Origin: Isoperla grammatica
Lineage: Eukaryota; Arthropoda; Insecta; Plecoptera; Perlodidae
Assembly: GCA_945910005.1 (NCBI GenBank)
Contig: OX246741.1
Location: 41,217,180-41,281,179 of the forward strand
DNA: 64,000 nt
Direction of reading: 5' to 3'
The position numbers and the translations under genes are program-made. Each line of letters opens with the position of its first letter. Position 1 is the stretch's first letter. Below the pieces are notes generated by a model that made no database searches, was not told where the DNA came from, and saw nothing but the letters and a program-made list of their open reading frames with translations. Below are positions 1 to 10,155 of this stretch, one piece after another.

Positions 1-64
1 ATTTGCGATGCAAACGGTTCATTGTAAATATTTCACGAATCTCGAAATGTCCACCAAAACAGAA

Positions 65-260
65 GCCACTGCCTTCTGTCAAACAACTTCACTTGTCTCC
101 AAGGAAACCAACACCGCGACGTAAACGATGCGATGGTCCCGCTACTAGCGGTCGGGTTACACACAACTAATAAAGCCACTGCCTTCTAAGTCAAACAAGT
201 TCACTTGCGACGTAAAGAATGCGATGGTCACGCTACTCGTGGTCAGGTTACACACTACTG
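65..260. repeat. Two-copy tandem duplication, period about 109 bp
   Basis: The block beginning AGCCACTGCCTTCT at 65 recurs at 174. It is followed in both copies by a GACGTAAA-GATGCGATGGTC stretch and a GGTTACACAC end. The second copy lacks an internal segment of roughly 25 bp and has scattered substitutions, so it is an old duplication. No coding role is visible. Confidence 0.75.
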
Positions 261-460
261 CTTTAAGAAATAGGCTGTCCTATCTCGGTTGCACCCGCCT
301 GTGTAGTGGTGTAGTTACAAGTCCTATCGATGAGGAACTAAGCCTAGGCCTAGGCCTACAATCGGCAAATTTAGAGGTTAGGCCTATTCTTGAAGTAACC
401 TTAGCGACTTTCCATGCTCGTCTTGCCAGATAAAGTCTCTGTGTGTGTGTATACCTTCTC

Positions 461-512
461 CACAGCCTTCTCGACGGGTCAATCCGCGGATTGACCCGTC
501 GAGAAGGCTGTG
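461..512. mobile_element. Perfect 52-bp palindrome flanked by 8-bp direct repeats
   Basis: Two 26-bp arms, CACAGCCTTCTCGACGGGTC... and its exact reverse complement, meet without a spacer at a central CCGCGG. ACCTTCTC lies immediately outside both ends (453-460 and 513-520). That is what an 8-bp target-site duplication of the hAT type would look like. The arms could be two fused terminal inverted repeats with the element interior lost. The structure is seen directly; the transposon origin is inferred, and the termini are not canonical hAT termini. Confidence 0.7.
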
Positions 513-520
513 ACCTTCTC

Positions 521-1190
521 TATTGGGCATGTTTCATGGGGTTTCCTCTCAAAATATCTTAATTTCTACTTCAAAATAATGTGCTTATCTCAGCAACTTT
601 TTTCCTTCACATTTGACTATTAAATTCGCTAGGGCCTACTCCTTTTTAGTGGTTACTCCTAGAGGTCTGATTTTTTTTGTAGAAGTTAGTAATTGTCATA
701 CTAATAAACTCACATAGCCTAAAAAAAAAATTGAAAATGTTATGCATAAAATATTTATATTTGTTAAACTAAAACTTCCACAGAATTTTAAGTACTCAAA
801 TATGAAACATATCCATATGTGACAATGTGAATACAACTATTAGTGACAATAATAATAAAAAAAAAAGTTGCTAATGTCAGTTGTAAAAGAACTACCGGTA
901 TAGGCTTTTAACTAAAACGTGTATTTTCCCGCCCCCCCCCCCACCACCACCGGACCCCCCATTACCCCCCCAATTTTTTTACCCATTTAATAGTTTGTAA
1001 AGTTGATCATTATTTTAAAATTTCACGACCTTACCTCTGTAAATAAGGAAAATAACTTTTTCAGTGGCTGTCCCCCTTAAATACATGATAATCGGCATAT
1101 TGTAATATCTTAATATCCAACAGACACTTCAAATAACCTCCAGATAGTGAACCATCTTTGCACCCACACAAGTTAAATTTCTTCTCATTT
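521..1190. other. No gene seen; AT-rich with a C-rich tract
   Basis: Short A/T runs dominate. A pyrimidine tract at about 929-970 is nearly all C with a CCACCACCACC interruption. No open frame with recognisable protein similarity was found. Confidence 0.5.
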
Positions 1191-1199
1191 TCAGTCTTC

Positions 1200-2195
1200 A
1201 TTTATGATGGGTGCAAACATTCGGTGGAGGTGCCGGACAAAAGACGGTACACTATGCATTTCAGAGTAGCGGTAAACTTAGTTGTCATTTCAGTTCTTTC
1301 CCCACCTATTCTCGTTCAACAAGTATCGCAAATCACTCATTTACTTTTCATTCCATTTTAGGGTTGCCAACTATTGAATATGAAAATACGGGAATTTTAA
1401 AATTGATGTGAAATGTAGAGGGAAAGAGGATGGAGATGTCCTAGTTGCCGAAGGCCAAATCGCCGCAGGCGCAAAAAAATGTTTCTTATAATAGACGTTA
1501 GGTCCCAGAAAATGAGTTTAGGGATTTGATATTAACTTTGCAGGTGTAATTTTCTCATTCAATTAATGTTTAATTTGGGAAGGTAAATTGAATTAATATG
1601 TATCATTTAAGCTGGTTACCTTCTACATTTTGTCAAGCTATTTTGCATCACGTAGAATCTTTATATCCCGCTTTAAATAATCATAAAATTTTTGACACGA
1701 AAGAGAATAAATACCAACAACTTGTAACTCAGCTGGTTGATCTGTTTCTATTATCTACCCATTTATGTACCATCATGTATTAAATATAATGAAACAATTG
1801 TCTCAACATTAGACTTTAAGTTCAAAATGCTCAAATGCTGAAAACTGTGTACTACTACTGTTAGTAGGCGGAAGTTTACGAAATGTGTATTTTAAAACAA
1901 ATTGTGAAAATACGGGAAAACTGATTCCCGTGTAGAGTTGATACGGGAAGCGGGAAATCACAGTGGAAAACGGGATTTCCCGGGAAATACGGGAGAGTTG
2001 GCAACCCTATTCCATTTGTACCTGGAATGCTCTTCCACACATTGTCTGCCAACAAAATTATTTCAATTTTAAAACTGCTATTCATTATTATTTTGAGAAA
2101 ACAATTCAAGAAACGCTGATCCGTGAGTCGTCTAATGCATTTGATGGTGTGCTAAGTGGTTTTTGGCTAAGTACAACTTCATTGTTAAAATGATT
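1200..2195 (+). pseudogene. Degenerate non-LTR retrotransposon (LINE) ORF2 C-terminal fragment, split by a hAT
   Basis: Two open segments, about 1211-1358 and 2018-2190, become one continuous frame when the inserted element and one copy of its target duplication are removed. The junction then reads SFTFHSICTWNALPHIV, followed by FKTAIHYYF. The W-N-x-L-P motif followed by an F-K-x-A-(I/L)-x-x-Y segment is the usual C-terminal signature of Jockey/CR1-like reverse-transcriptase ORFs. No catalytic YADD region is present, so this is only the tail of a dead copy. The family assignment rests on the motif alone. Confidence 0.5.
1359..2009. mobile_element. Non-autonomous hAT transposon, 651 bp
   Basis: Both ends are TAGGGTTGCCAACT in inverted orientation (1359-1372 and 1996-2009). 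The flanking 8-bp direct repeat TTCCATTT (1351-1358 and 2010-2017) is exact. An 8-bp duplication with TAGGG termini is characteristic of the hAT superfamily. The interior has no transposase-like frame. It contains several subterminal copies of an ATACGGGAA-type motif near both ends, as expected for transposase-binding repeats. It interrupts a LINE relic, so it is the younger insertion. Confidence 0.88.
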
Positions 2196-2823
2196 TTCTT
2201 TCTGTATGAATTACATGTATGAATGAGATAGGCCTAGGTGAATGTGATCCTGTGTTTTAATGTATTATACTTTATAGTTTATATCATTTTATTGCCATCA
2301 TACAATGTACAAAGGTTTGATGTAAGAAAAAGCCTCACATGCCTTAATCCTGCCTTGATAAAGCCAACTATATCCTATATCTATGTATGTGTTCCTCATT
2401 CCATTTGTACTCGCAACTTCGGTTTGTTTCAAATTCTATCAGTATCAGGATCTCATTCTATTCATTTTCATAGTAAACTAAGTCTTAGATATGGTAGGCT
2501 ACATTATTTTTCGTTATCTATCGTACAAGTATCCCAAGCATGGCGGCATAGTTAAATGCGATCAATGTGGGTTTTATAGAACCAAAGAAATAATTATTTA
2601 TTTCTTAGAGTGAAGTGATACATATATCTTTCTGTGCGCTTAGTTAAGTACCAAACAAATATGCTTGCAGGCAATGATCAGCACAAAACATAAGTACCTC
2701 CATTATGTTTAAATGATACAGAAAAAGACACACACAACACATACAGGGATCGATTTCTCCCAATGTATTCAGCAGCGTAAATACTCCACAGATCAATGTA
2801 CAGCCATAATTGAAACATGCAAT

Positions 2824-3234
2824 TATGGATGCACAACGATAAAATAAAATGATCGATAATCAAAAAGATTTCTGCATTATCGATCGATAATATCGCACGG
2901 TAATAAATTTACCAACGTACGGCAATGTTTTACAGATTCAGTGTTATTACATCGCCAAACCGAGTGAATAACGATATACTGTAACAACATTCCTTGAACA
3001 CATCTGACGTGACACTGTTGAGAGGAATCACATATGAAGCCTGAGACCCAGTATTTTAGCGGTATGTTCGAGTATTTCAGTTGTCAATATACTACAAAGG
3101 CCCGAGAATGACGAAATAATGCATGACAAATGTACTTTTAAAAAAAAGTTTTATTATTTTTATTATTGATGATCGAAATTTGATTCCATATTGAATATCA
3201 AATGATAATATTGATCATCAAGTAGATCCCTACT
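2824..3234. mobile_element. Degenerate hAT-like MITE, copy 1
   Basis: Begins near GGATGCACAACGATAAAATAAA and ends near ATCAAGTAGATCCCTA. It aligns by eye with 30266-30615 over most of its length. Shared blocks include ACATTCCTTG-ACACATCTGAC, TGACACTGTT, GGCCCGAGAA-GACGAAATAATGCATG and CGAAATTTGATT. Subterminal stretches are rich in ATCGAT/CGATAAT motifs. No coding capacity. A clean 8-bp target duplication was not found here. Confidence 0.65.
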
Positions 3235-3888
3235 TAAAATGGTTTCCCTTCCAACACAGTTGTCTGGTAAAGATGTGTATTGCTTCCAAGACTTGGACAT
3301 AATCATAAATAAAATCAGTATCAGACTGCCAAGCATAGTAGCTTAGTATTATCATGGACTTATAAAACTAACTTCGTTACTGGACCTGAATCAGCTAACA
3401 AATCAACATACCAATGAAATACCCAGGGAAGAAGGTGGTGGGCAACCATTTTAGCCCTTAAGTTTCGGATTTGTTCACATTGTTGTTGTGACTGCCGATG
3501 TGTAATTGCTTAGCGATAGGAGACAGACAGAATTACTATGGACTAAGACTAACAACCAGTGACTAAGCCTTAGGAAAACAAAACTCCACCCCCCATACCT
3601 TGCAAATAAATACATGACGACTTTGAAAGATGGCAGTCTTCGAGTGCTTTGACAAGTGAGTAACGCACTCTTCCCGTAAAAATTACTACTATGGCGTGGG
3701 CGTGTAAAACAAAAACGGTTCCATGTTGTCCCGAAGTTGACAGCTGTTATTATATTTGTTGAAAATGGATGAAGATATGAATGATATCGCCCAAGTCACT
3801 CATTATCGGAATTCATTTTCAAATAGTAACTGATATGGACTGATAACCTACAGGCTCCAGCAGACGACGTGAAACTTTGATTTAAAAT
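3235..3888. other. No gene seen
   Basis: Ordinary AT-rich sequence with no repeat array, splice-like exon or conserved protein frame that I can support. Confidence 0.4.
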
Positions 3889-3996
3889 TAGGTTCGTTTG
3901 ATTTACCGTCACTTTGTACTTTTAACATTTACCCCATGAAATAACATGGAGTGAGTGCAAAAAGTACAAAAGGTGTAGTCAAATCAAACGAACCTA
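3889..3996. mobile_element. Short inverted-repeat MITE flanked by TA
   Basis: The left arm TAGGTTCGTTTGATTT is matched at the right end by AAATCAAACGAACCTA. A weaker second block follows (GTACTTTT near the left arm against AAAAAGTAC near the right). The total is about 108 bp. A TA-type target site is possible because TA closes both ends, but the ends are symmetrical and this cannot be proved from one copy. Confidence 0.6.
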
Positions 3997-4812
3997 TTGT
4001 TTACATCGGTACCGGAAGCCGTGACCGGAAGCTGTCAAAACAAACTCTGCGTAAAAGTGAAAACCTTAATAGTTAATACTTAATTTGACTCGGATGGTAC
4101 AATTTTCATTCGTTGAACTACGGTGGCGTTCCATGCAGCGATTGGTTGTTACTAACGATTAACAATTGTGAATAACAATAATGAACTTTCTTAATCACTC
4201 GGTCTTAAACACTATTCACTAGTAAAGTATGTGTACGCTTCAATGTAAATCGTATACTTCAACTTTCTTAAACACTAATCGTTAGTCTTAGTCATTTTGT
4301 GTGAACCCGCCTTAAAATGCCCGACAATATCAAAAACCGGAATTGAGAATCGCAGATGCGTATTCCAATAATGTTGCACATCCAGACAGTTGTAAGTAAA
4401 CGGTATTACTGTATAAAGGAACTTATCCTATATATTATAAACACATAAAAGTGGCGTAACGAATACTTCAAAGTATACGTAGTTGTTGACTTGAGCTTTT
4501 AAATCAATAACCGCACCCTGTTAGAAACAAATCACGTTCTTAAATTTCACTTAGGAATCGATTCCTATGGCGCATTGTTTGATTCCGAATGTTTTGAATC
4601 GATGTCAGCCCTAGTCTGAAATCATCTCGGATAACCGAGGCTCGGATGGTTGAGGTTTCACTGTACAATAAAAGCAAAGAATCTACTACAGTTTCTGCAG
4701 CATATCTAGCAAGGTGTTGTTGTCATAGAGTATGTAATAATGAAGTGACAGGTAACAACCTAGAAATCTAGTGCCATTTGGTTCTCTGCAACTGGTATTT
4801 TAGCAACACTAA

Positions 4813-5281
4813 CATCATGTCTGTTGGTAGACATTGTTAGGGCACATTCCAAGCATGGCTGGTACACTGCACGCATCAAGAGAACAGCACACGTTACGGT
4901 GAAAGTTAAGTCTCGCTATAAAAACCCAGCAAAATTTATGTTTATTAGCAATTATAATATTGAAAACGCTACACGATATTAAAAAGGTAATAAATGCACG
5001 AACTGGGGTTTTGTATGCACTAACAAACTGTAACCTAGAAGCAGCTAGAAGTATACAATTTTTTAACATACTGGGTAATTAGTAATTAATTGTCGATTAT
5101 TTTACAATGCCAATAATAACCCTAATGATTAAAATATTTTATCTTTTGTAATTCTAGTTGACAGTTCTTACGAAACAACAATTTTCTCACATTTTAATAT
5201 TGTGTGCAACACCATTCTCAAGACATTACACAAAGAATTGTCATTTCGTGCGGTTTTTAAAGAGAGACTACCCTTTGCCGT
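4813..5281. mobile_element. MITE-like repeat, copy A, downstream of the last Dys exon
   Basis: Shares with 8995-9471 the block GAAAACGCTACACGATATT / GAGAACGCTACACAATATT, followed by GTAATAAATG. It also shares the closing block GAGACTACCCTTTGCC. An inverted relative of the first block occurs near its own right end (TTTTAATATTGTG...ATTCTCA). No protein is encoded. It ends a few bases before the sequence next to the 125-nt exon. Confidence 0.5.
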
Positions 5282-5403
5282 TAACGGGAAATTCCGCGGT
5301 GAATTACATTGACCATCTCATCTGAGAATGTAACAGCTATGACGACAGCACATCGCTTGATACGGTGTGATGAGTATAGGTAGTATCGGGTGTGGGGACT
5401 CAC

Positions 5404-5528
5404 CACATGTTCTCTCGCCTTCTCCTCCAACTCCTGAGGGCTCCACCGGGTCCGGAAGTCCAGCGGCTGTAGACGCGTCTCCATCTCGCTCAGCCACTTA
5501 CGCAGACAGCGAACCTCGTGCTCCACGT
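5404..5528 (-). CDS. Dys: Dystrophin exon, spectrin-like rod segment (125 nt)
   Basis: This exon encodes part of the dystrophin rod, the cytoskeletal linker between actin and the membrane dystroglycan complex. Its acceptor is TTGTTTGTAG (AG at 5530-5529) and its donor is GTG|GTGAGT (GT at 5403-5402). It enters in phase 1: the final g of the 202-nt exon plus AC makes the Asp codon. It then reads DVEHEVRCLRKWLSEMETRL, QPLDFRTRWSPQELEEKARE and HV, ending on a complete codon. H-E-V-x-C-L-R-x-W-L-x-x-M-E-x-R-L-x-P-L-D-F and the acidic E-L-E-x-K-A-x-E-H block are what I know from insect dystrophins. The exon's 5' part and acceptor are repeated 13 more times upstream. It also contains an internal perfect GTAAGT (encoding parts of R-K) that could act as a cryptic donor. 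Confidence 0.85.
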
Positions 5529-6703
5529 CTACAAACAAGTCAAGGTTGTTAGCGGCTGTAGACGCGTCTCCATCTCGCTCAGCCACTTACGCAGACAGCG
5601 AACCTCGTGCTCCACGTCTACAAGCAAGTCAAGGTTGTTAGCGGCTGTAGACGCGTCTCCATCTCACTCAGCCACTTACGCAGACAGCGAACCTCGTGCT
5701 CCACGTCTACAAACAAGTCAAGGTTGTTAGCGGCTGTAGACGCGTCTCCATCTCGCTCAGCCACTTACGCAGACAGCGAACCTCGTGCTCCACGTCTACA
5801 AACAAGTCAAGGTTGTTAGCGGCTGTAGACGCGTCTCCATCTCACTCAGCCACTTACGCAGACAGCGAACCTCGTGCTCCACGTCTACAAACAAGTCAAG
5901 GTTGTTAGCGGCTGTAGACGCGTCTCCATCTCACTCAGCCACTTACGCAGACAGCGAACCTCGTGCTCCACGTCTACAAACAAGTCAAGGTTGTTAGCGG
6001 CTGTAGACGCGTCTCCATCTCACTCAGCCACTTAAGCAGACAGCGAACCTCGTGCTCCACGTCTACAAACAAGTCAAGGTTGTTAGCGGCTGTAGACGCG
6101 TCTCCATCTCACTCAGCCACTTACGCAGACAGCGAACCTCGTGCTCCACGTCTACAAACAAGTCAAGGTTGTTAGCGGCTGTAGACGGGTCTCCATCTCA
6201 CTCAGCCACTTACGCAGACAGCGAACCTCGTGCTCCACGTCTACAAACAAGTCAAGGTTGTTAGCGGCTGTAGACGCGTCTCCATCTCACTCAGCCACTT
6301 ACGCAGACAGCGAACCTCGTGCTCCACGTCTACAAACAAGTCAAGGTTGCTAGCGGCTGTAGACGCGTCTCCATCTCGCTCAGCCACTTACGCAGACAGC
6401 GAACCTCGTGCTCCACGTCTACAAACAAGTCAAGGTTGCTAGCGGCTGTAGACGCGTCTCCATCTCACTCAGCCACTTACGCAGACAGCGAACCTCGTGC
6501 TCCACGTCTACAAACAAGTCAAGGTTGTTAGCGGCTGTAGACGCGTCTCCATCTCGCTCAGCCACTTACGCAGACAGCGAACCTCGTGCTCCACGTCTAC
6601 AAACAAGTCAAGGTTGTTAGCAGCTGTAGACGCGTCTCCATCTCACTCAGCCACTTACGCAGACAGCGAACCTCGTGCTCCACGTCTACAAACAAGTCAA
6701 GGT
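5462..6703 (-). repeat. 89-bp tandem array, 14 copies, of acceptor plus 5' exon part
   Basis: Copies start at 5462 + 89k for k = 0 to 13; the last starts at 6619. On the minus strand each unit contains the intron end CTTGACTTGTTTGTAG and the first two thirds of the 125-nt Dys exon. Only the unit nearest 5462 continues into the exon 3' end and donor. Copies differ by very few substitutions: C/T at CTCGCT versus CTCACT, GTTAGC versus GCTAGC, ACGCGTCT versus ACGGGTCT, and ACGCAG versus AAGCAG. This points to recent or ongoing homogenisation. The 89-bp period is not a multiple of three. Reading from an upstream acceptor into the next unit reaches a TAG in the copied acceptor, after ...LQPLTTLTCL. 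Confidence 0.95.
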
Positions 6704-8140
6704 TCGTTCATTATTTACTTTATTTGTTTAGGAAACACCGAGTCTGGCAAGCTCAGTATCTACAAGTTTCATGCCCTAGATGGAGGTGGAGAGCCACCAC
6801 TCAACTCAACACAGTTGGAACTGAGTTGAAGATTATTACTATTATTATTTATTTAGTATTAGTATTAGTACATATGCTGTATTTTAAGGTTCACAATGTG
6901 TTCGGCCGAAAATACGTCGAACACACCGTAAGCTTTACATGACAGCACGTTAAACATGGATTTTTGTATCGAAAACATGTGATATCCATAAGAAAGGGCA
7001 TACAATTCTTTGGGGAATGATTATATCTTGGGTCACATTCAATGTGTTTGGAGCACAGCGTAAGATAGTAAACTCGAGGGTTGTGTTAAAGCATCGCTGC
7101 AGGTGTCTGCACATGACTCACAGATTGGTCTAACAAACTGATAAGTAATTTGTAATTGTGTGAAAGAAATAGGGTGTCAACAGCATACCTGAATAGAATG
7201 AGAAAGTACATGGAACCGATTTTATCGATACTCATAATAATTGATAAAAGAAATGTTCTTAATTCATCTTACAGTAGTGAATTCACAAAATAAATTGCCT
7301 CCCTAGCTATAGAATCACACATGATTTTAAAATTAATTGTAAGGTAATTGTCACTGCTGATCCTACTCGTTCCAGACCTTGAAAGGTAGTTGTATAAGTT
7401 AGTAGTCGTCTATAAGACTGCTCAGGTGGTTATAGAGCCAATCCGCCAAAACTACCTACTAGCCCAACTCGCATCTTGAATGTTTTACTCACGCAGGGAA
7501 AAACGTGAAAATCGGTGGCAATTAACTTGTCCTGAAACAACATTAGTCATTACCGATTATTTCGTCATAGATACGTGATTCATGGGCAATGTAGCCAACC
7601 AGTGAGCCTCCATTTCGAATACGGATTGCTGATTGATTGGCCACGCCACGTGTCACTCGTCTGTGACGAACACATCGGTAAGTTGTTTCACTACAAGTGT
7701 AGTGTGCTTCTATCTGTTAGCTACCCACGGAATGAATACCCAGTAAGTGGAGTGGGTTGATGTTACATGTTTCACTAGCACTGCCAGTATTGTTACTTAT
7801 GAAAATAGCTCCCATAGTCATGCTCACGGGATATTTCTGACAGCGAAATACTGTCCTTGGAATTATAATAAAACGCAACTCAAAAGCCACAAAGATATTG
7901 TGTACTAAAGATATTGATGAGAGGTTCAGTTAGTACAGATGGGGGGATTGATTATCGTAATACACGGTCAAACGAAAATGTTTATTTAAAATTCTAAACA
8001 ATATTCCTGCACACACAGTGTGTAGCAACTAGGGTAGAAACCCCCAAAGTCATTGATTTCAAATTTACTTGTGCAATCAAATACAGTATGAATTTTCTTA
8101 CTTAGAGCCTAAAGACATGCAACTGCACCCCACATTGACT
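6704..8140. other. Intron of Dys; no further gene seen
   Basis: This is part of the intron between the 125-nt and 202-nt exons. It holds short runs such as (ATT/GTATTA) near 6835-6870 but no repeat family or exon I can support. Confidence 0.5.
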
Positions 8141-8144
8141 CATA

Positions 8145-8309
8145 TACTGTATTTACCTGAATTTAAGACTCTAATTATTTCCATTCTTCAAGTTAAAATA
8201 TCGGGGGTCGTCTTAAGTTCGCGTATTCAGATTATGGACAAGAATATGATTTTTCCAGTTTTAAATTCTTGAAAATAGGGGGTCGTCTTCTATTCGGGTA
8301 AATACGGTA
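8145..8309. mobile_element. Inverted-repeat MITE, about 165 bp
   Basis: The left end TACTGTATTTACCTGAAT is the reverse complement, with a few mismatches, of the right end ATTCGGGTAAATACGGTA. Both are followed inward by a GTCTTAA / GGGGGTCGTCTT block. The GGGGGTCGTCTT motif occurs twice in the right half. No coding capacity; the superfamily cannot be decided. Confidence 0.6.
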
Positions 8310-8691
8310 CTATGGTGAGTGTTGAATACTTTAATATTCCATCTACATTGTATTACATTTCATCTTCTCTACCTGTTTTGATGTGCCCAAAAGTGGCATC
8401 ATGCGGTATTTTATATCATCTATTTAAAAAGTGTTCTATGTACCATTAACCGTCTAGGTAACGAAAGTTAGATAAAACTCGGGTTCCTTCGGGCCGATAC
8501 CCATAATCCGATCCTAGCTGTACATGTGACACATATATCAGATACACGCCCACCTATTAAGACATCTGGCAACCGGCAGTACAATGTTCATGTACGTACT
8601 AACATCAAACATACATGCTGCCACACCATCACCCACTTACTTACTGGAATTTAATTTAGTTCCATGTGTAGCCAAACCACAACTTACCACA

Positions 8692-8991
8692 GTACTCGCA
8701 TGCCAACCTAAGTAGCACCCTGCCAACCACTACACACGAAGGGCAACTTAGCCGTCGTCTCTTTTGTTGACAGTTGTAAATGTCAATCTCGTCTAACATC
8801 TCAAACGGCAGTCAACGAGGTGAACACACAGTTACAAAACATTCTTCACACTCAGCTGTCGGTACCGGCTGAGAAGGTGAGTGCTTTGCTGAATAATAGG
8901 AATGATTGACATTTATGATCTCCACAATACCATCGCCTCCCTTTGTGGTTAGTAATTGGCAGGGTGCTTCTTAGGTTGGCACGCAGAGTAC
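8692..8991. mobile_element. Inverted-repeat MITE, about 300 bp
   Basis: The left arm (ACTCGCATGCCAACCTAAGT, then AGCACCCTGCCAACCACT) matches in inverted orientation the right arm (TTGGCAGGGTGCTTCTTAGG, then TTGGCACGCAGAGT). The arms are about 50 bp, with a weaker inner pair around TAAATGTCAAT / ATTGACATTTA. No transposase frame was found. Confidence 0.7.
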
Positions 8992-8994
8992 AGT

Positions 8995-9471
8995 TAAGGC
9001 GAAACAGGATGTAAAAACTGTGCCAAATTAACGATCTTTAGTTCAATTTTGAGAACGCTACACAATATTGAAAGAGTAATAAATGTCAGGAATGCAGTTG
9101 TAATAACTAAAAACTTGGTTAACAAACTATCAACTATTGCAATCATTATGGTTGTCATGGGTTTGATTAGGTAATGAATGAGCAAAGTTTGGTTTAAGAT
9201 ATCAATTACAAACCTTATGGTTGCATTTAATAACAAGATTTATGGAGGGCACTCAATTAAAGGATTAATAATTAATCGGCTGCTCTAATAACAACCATAA
9301 TGACAATCTTTGAAATTTTGTTTACTCAGTTTTTTTACTCCTTACAATACTACATTCCCTACATTTATCACCTTTATTAATATTGTGTAGGCCTACTGTT
9401 CTCAAAATAATATTCCTAAAAAGTAAAAACCGTTAATTTGGCCCGGTTTTGCAGTGAGACTACCCTTTGCC
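8995..9471. mobile_element. MITE-like repeat with long inverted ends, copy B
   Basis: The left block (GCCAAATTAACG, then TTTTGAGAACGCTACACAAT) is mirrored on the right by TATTGTGTAG...GTTCTCAAAA and CGTTAATTTGGC. The final block GAGACTACCCTTTGCC is shared with copy A at 4813-5281. The two copies lie on either side of the 89-bp array. Confidence 0.6.
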
Positions 9472-9779
9472 ATCAATACTAGAGTGTTCTATTCCAATTC
9501 AACAGGAAATATATAACGTAAATTAAAAATTAAACATTGTCCACACGAGGCTACTCGGACACAACTGTGAAGAGCAGCTTTCGAAAATTCTATTCTCTCG
9601 CTCGCCGCTGAGGCGAGTAATAAAAGCCTCCTGGCAAGTTATAACTATTTCTTGTGAAAACAAAAAGTTACTGGTCAATTAAAGCATTGAAAAATAGTGT
9701 CCCATATTTCCGTTGGTAACTTATTCTGCTCGCACACAGAATTAGCGTAAAAGTTCGTTTGAGGGCCATTAAACATGAA

Positions 9780-9880
9780 ATTAGGCTCGAAATTTTTTTT
9801 CGTCTTCGGCGAGTTGGCCTCTACCGGCTGGGGCTTAGCCCCAGACCCCTTCCATCCCCTACAGTCCTGGCGAGGGTACA
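9780..9880. repeat. GGGGCTTAGCCCC-type dispersed repeat fragment
   Basis: CGGCGAGTTGGC...CCGGCTGGGGCTTAGCCCCAGACCCC is related to the sequences near 19130-19200 and 19440-19510. Those have CTGGGGCGAAGCCCC, CCGCCGGAGGCG and AATTTT in the opposite orientation. It is a dispersed repeat of unknown class with a short hairpin. Confidence 0.5.
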
Positions 9881-9953
9881 CTCGTCTTGGCGAGTCACTT
9901 ACTAACGATTTTTCGAGGGTTGGGGAAGAGGTTAAACCAAGACGTGACCTCAC

Positions 9954-10155
9954 CTGTGCAAACGTCTTCCTGGTCTGGATTCACCTTGGCCGGCGTCGTC
10001 AGCGTTTGTTCCAACATCTCCCACTTGGAGTTGAGGTGAGACACGCGCCACGTCACTTCCTCACTGAGCTGCGGCGAGCGTTCCAGCAGGCTGGCGGAAC
10101 GCTCGTTGAACACCTTGCGGCGGTACGCGTTGCGCTGCATCTCCTCCACGTGACT
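9954..10155 (-). CDS. Dys: Dystrophin exon, spectrin-like rod segment (202 nt)
   Basis: The acceptor is TTGTTGTTGCAG (AG at 10157-10156) and the donor is CACAG|GTGAGG (GT at 9953-9952). It enters in phase 0 after the 252-nt exon and leaves in phase 1. The peptide runs SHVEEMQRNAYRRKVFNERS, ASLLERSPQLSEEVTWRVSH, LNSKWEMLEQTLTTPAKVNP and DQEDVCT. The pattern is that of a spectrin-type triple-helix: heptad-like leucines, a W in the E-V-T-W-R-V-S-H-L-N-x-K-W stretch, and then a polar linker. It precedes the D-V-E-H-E-V exon in the order expected for insect dystrophin. The 5' two thirds (through H-L-N) plus acceptor are copied seven more times directly upstream. The linker and donor exist only here. 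Confidence 0.87.

Noticed and set aside
5462..6703. CRISPR-like array
   Set aside because: There are no variable spacers; the whole 89-bp unit repeats, and it contains a eukaryotic acceptor and exon.
5518..6942. Overlapping 70-118 residue plus-strand frames
   Set aside because: Antisense products of the 89-bp array, repeating every 89 bp in rotating frames.
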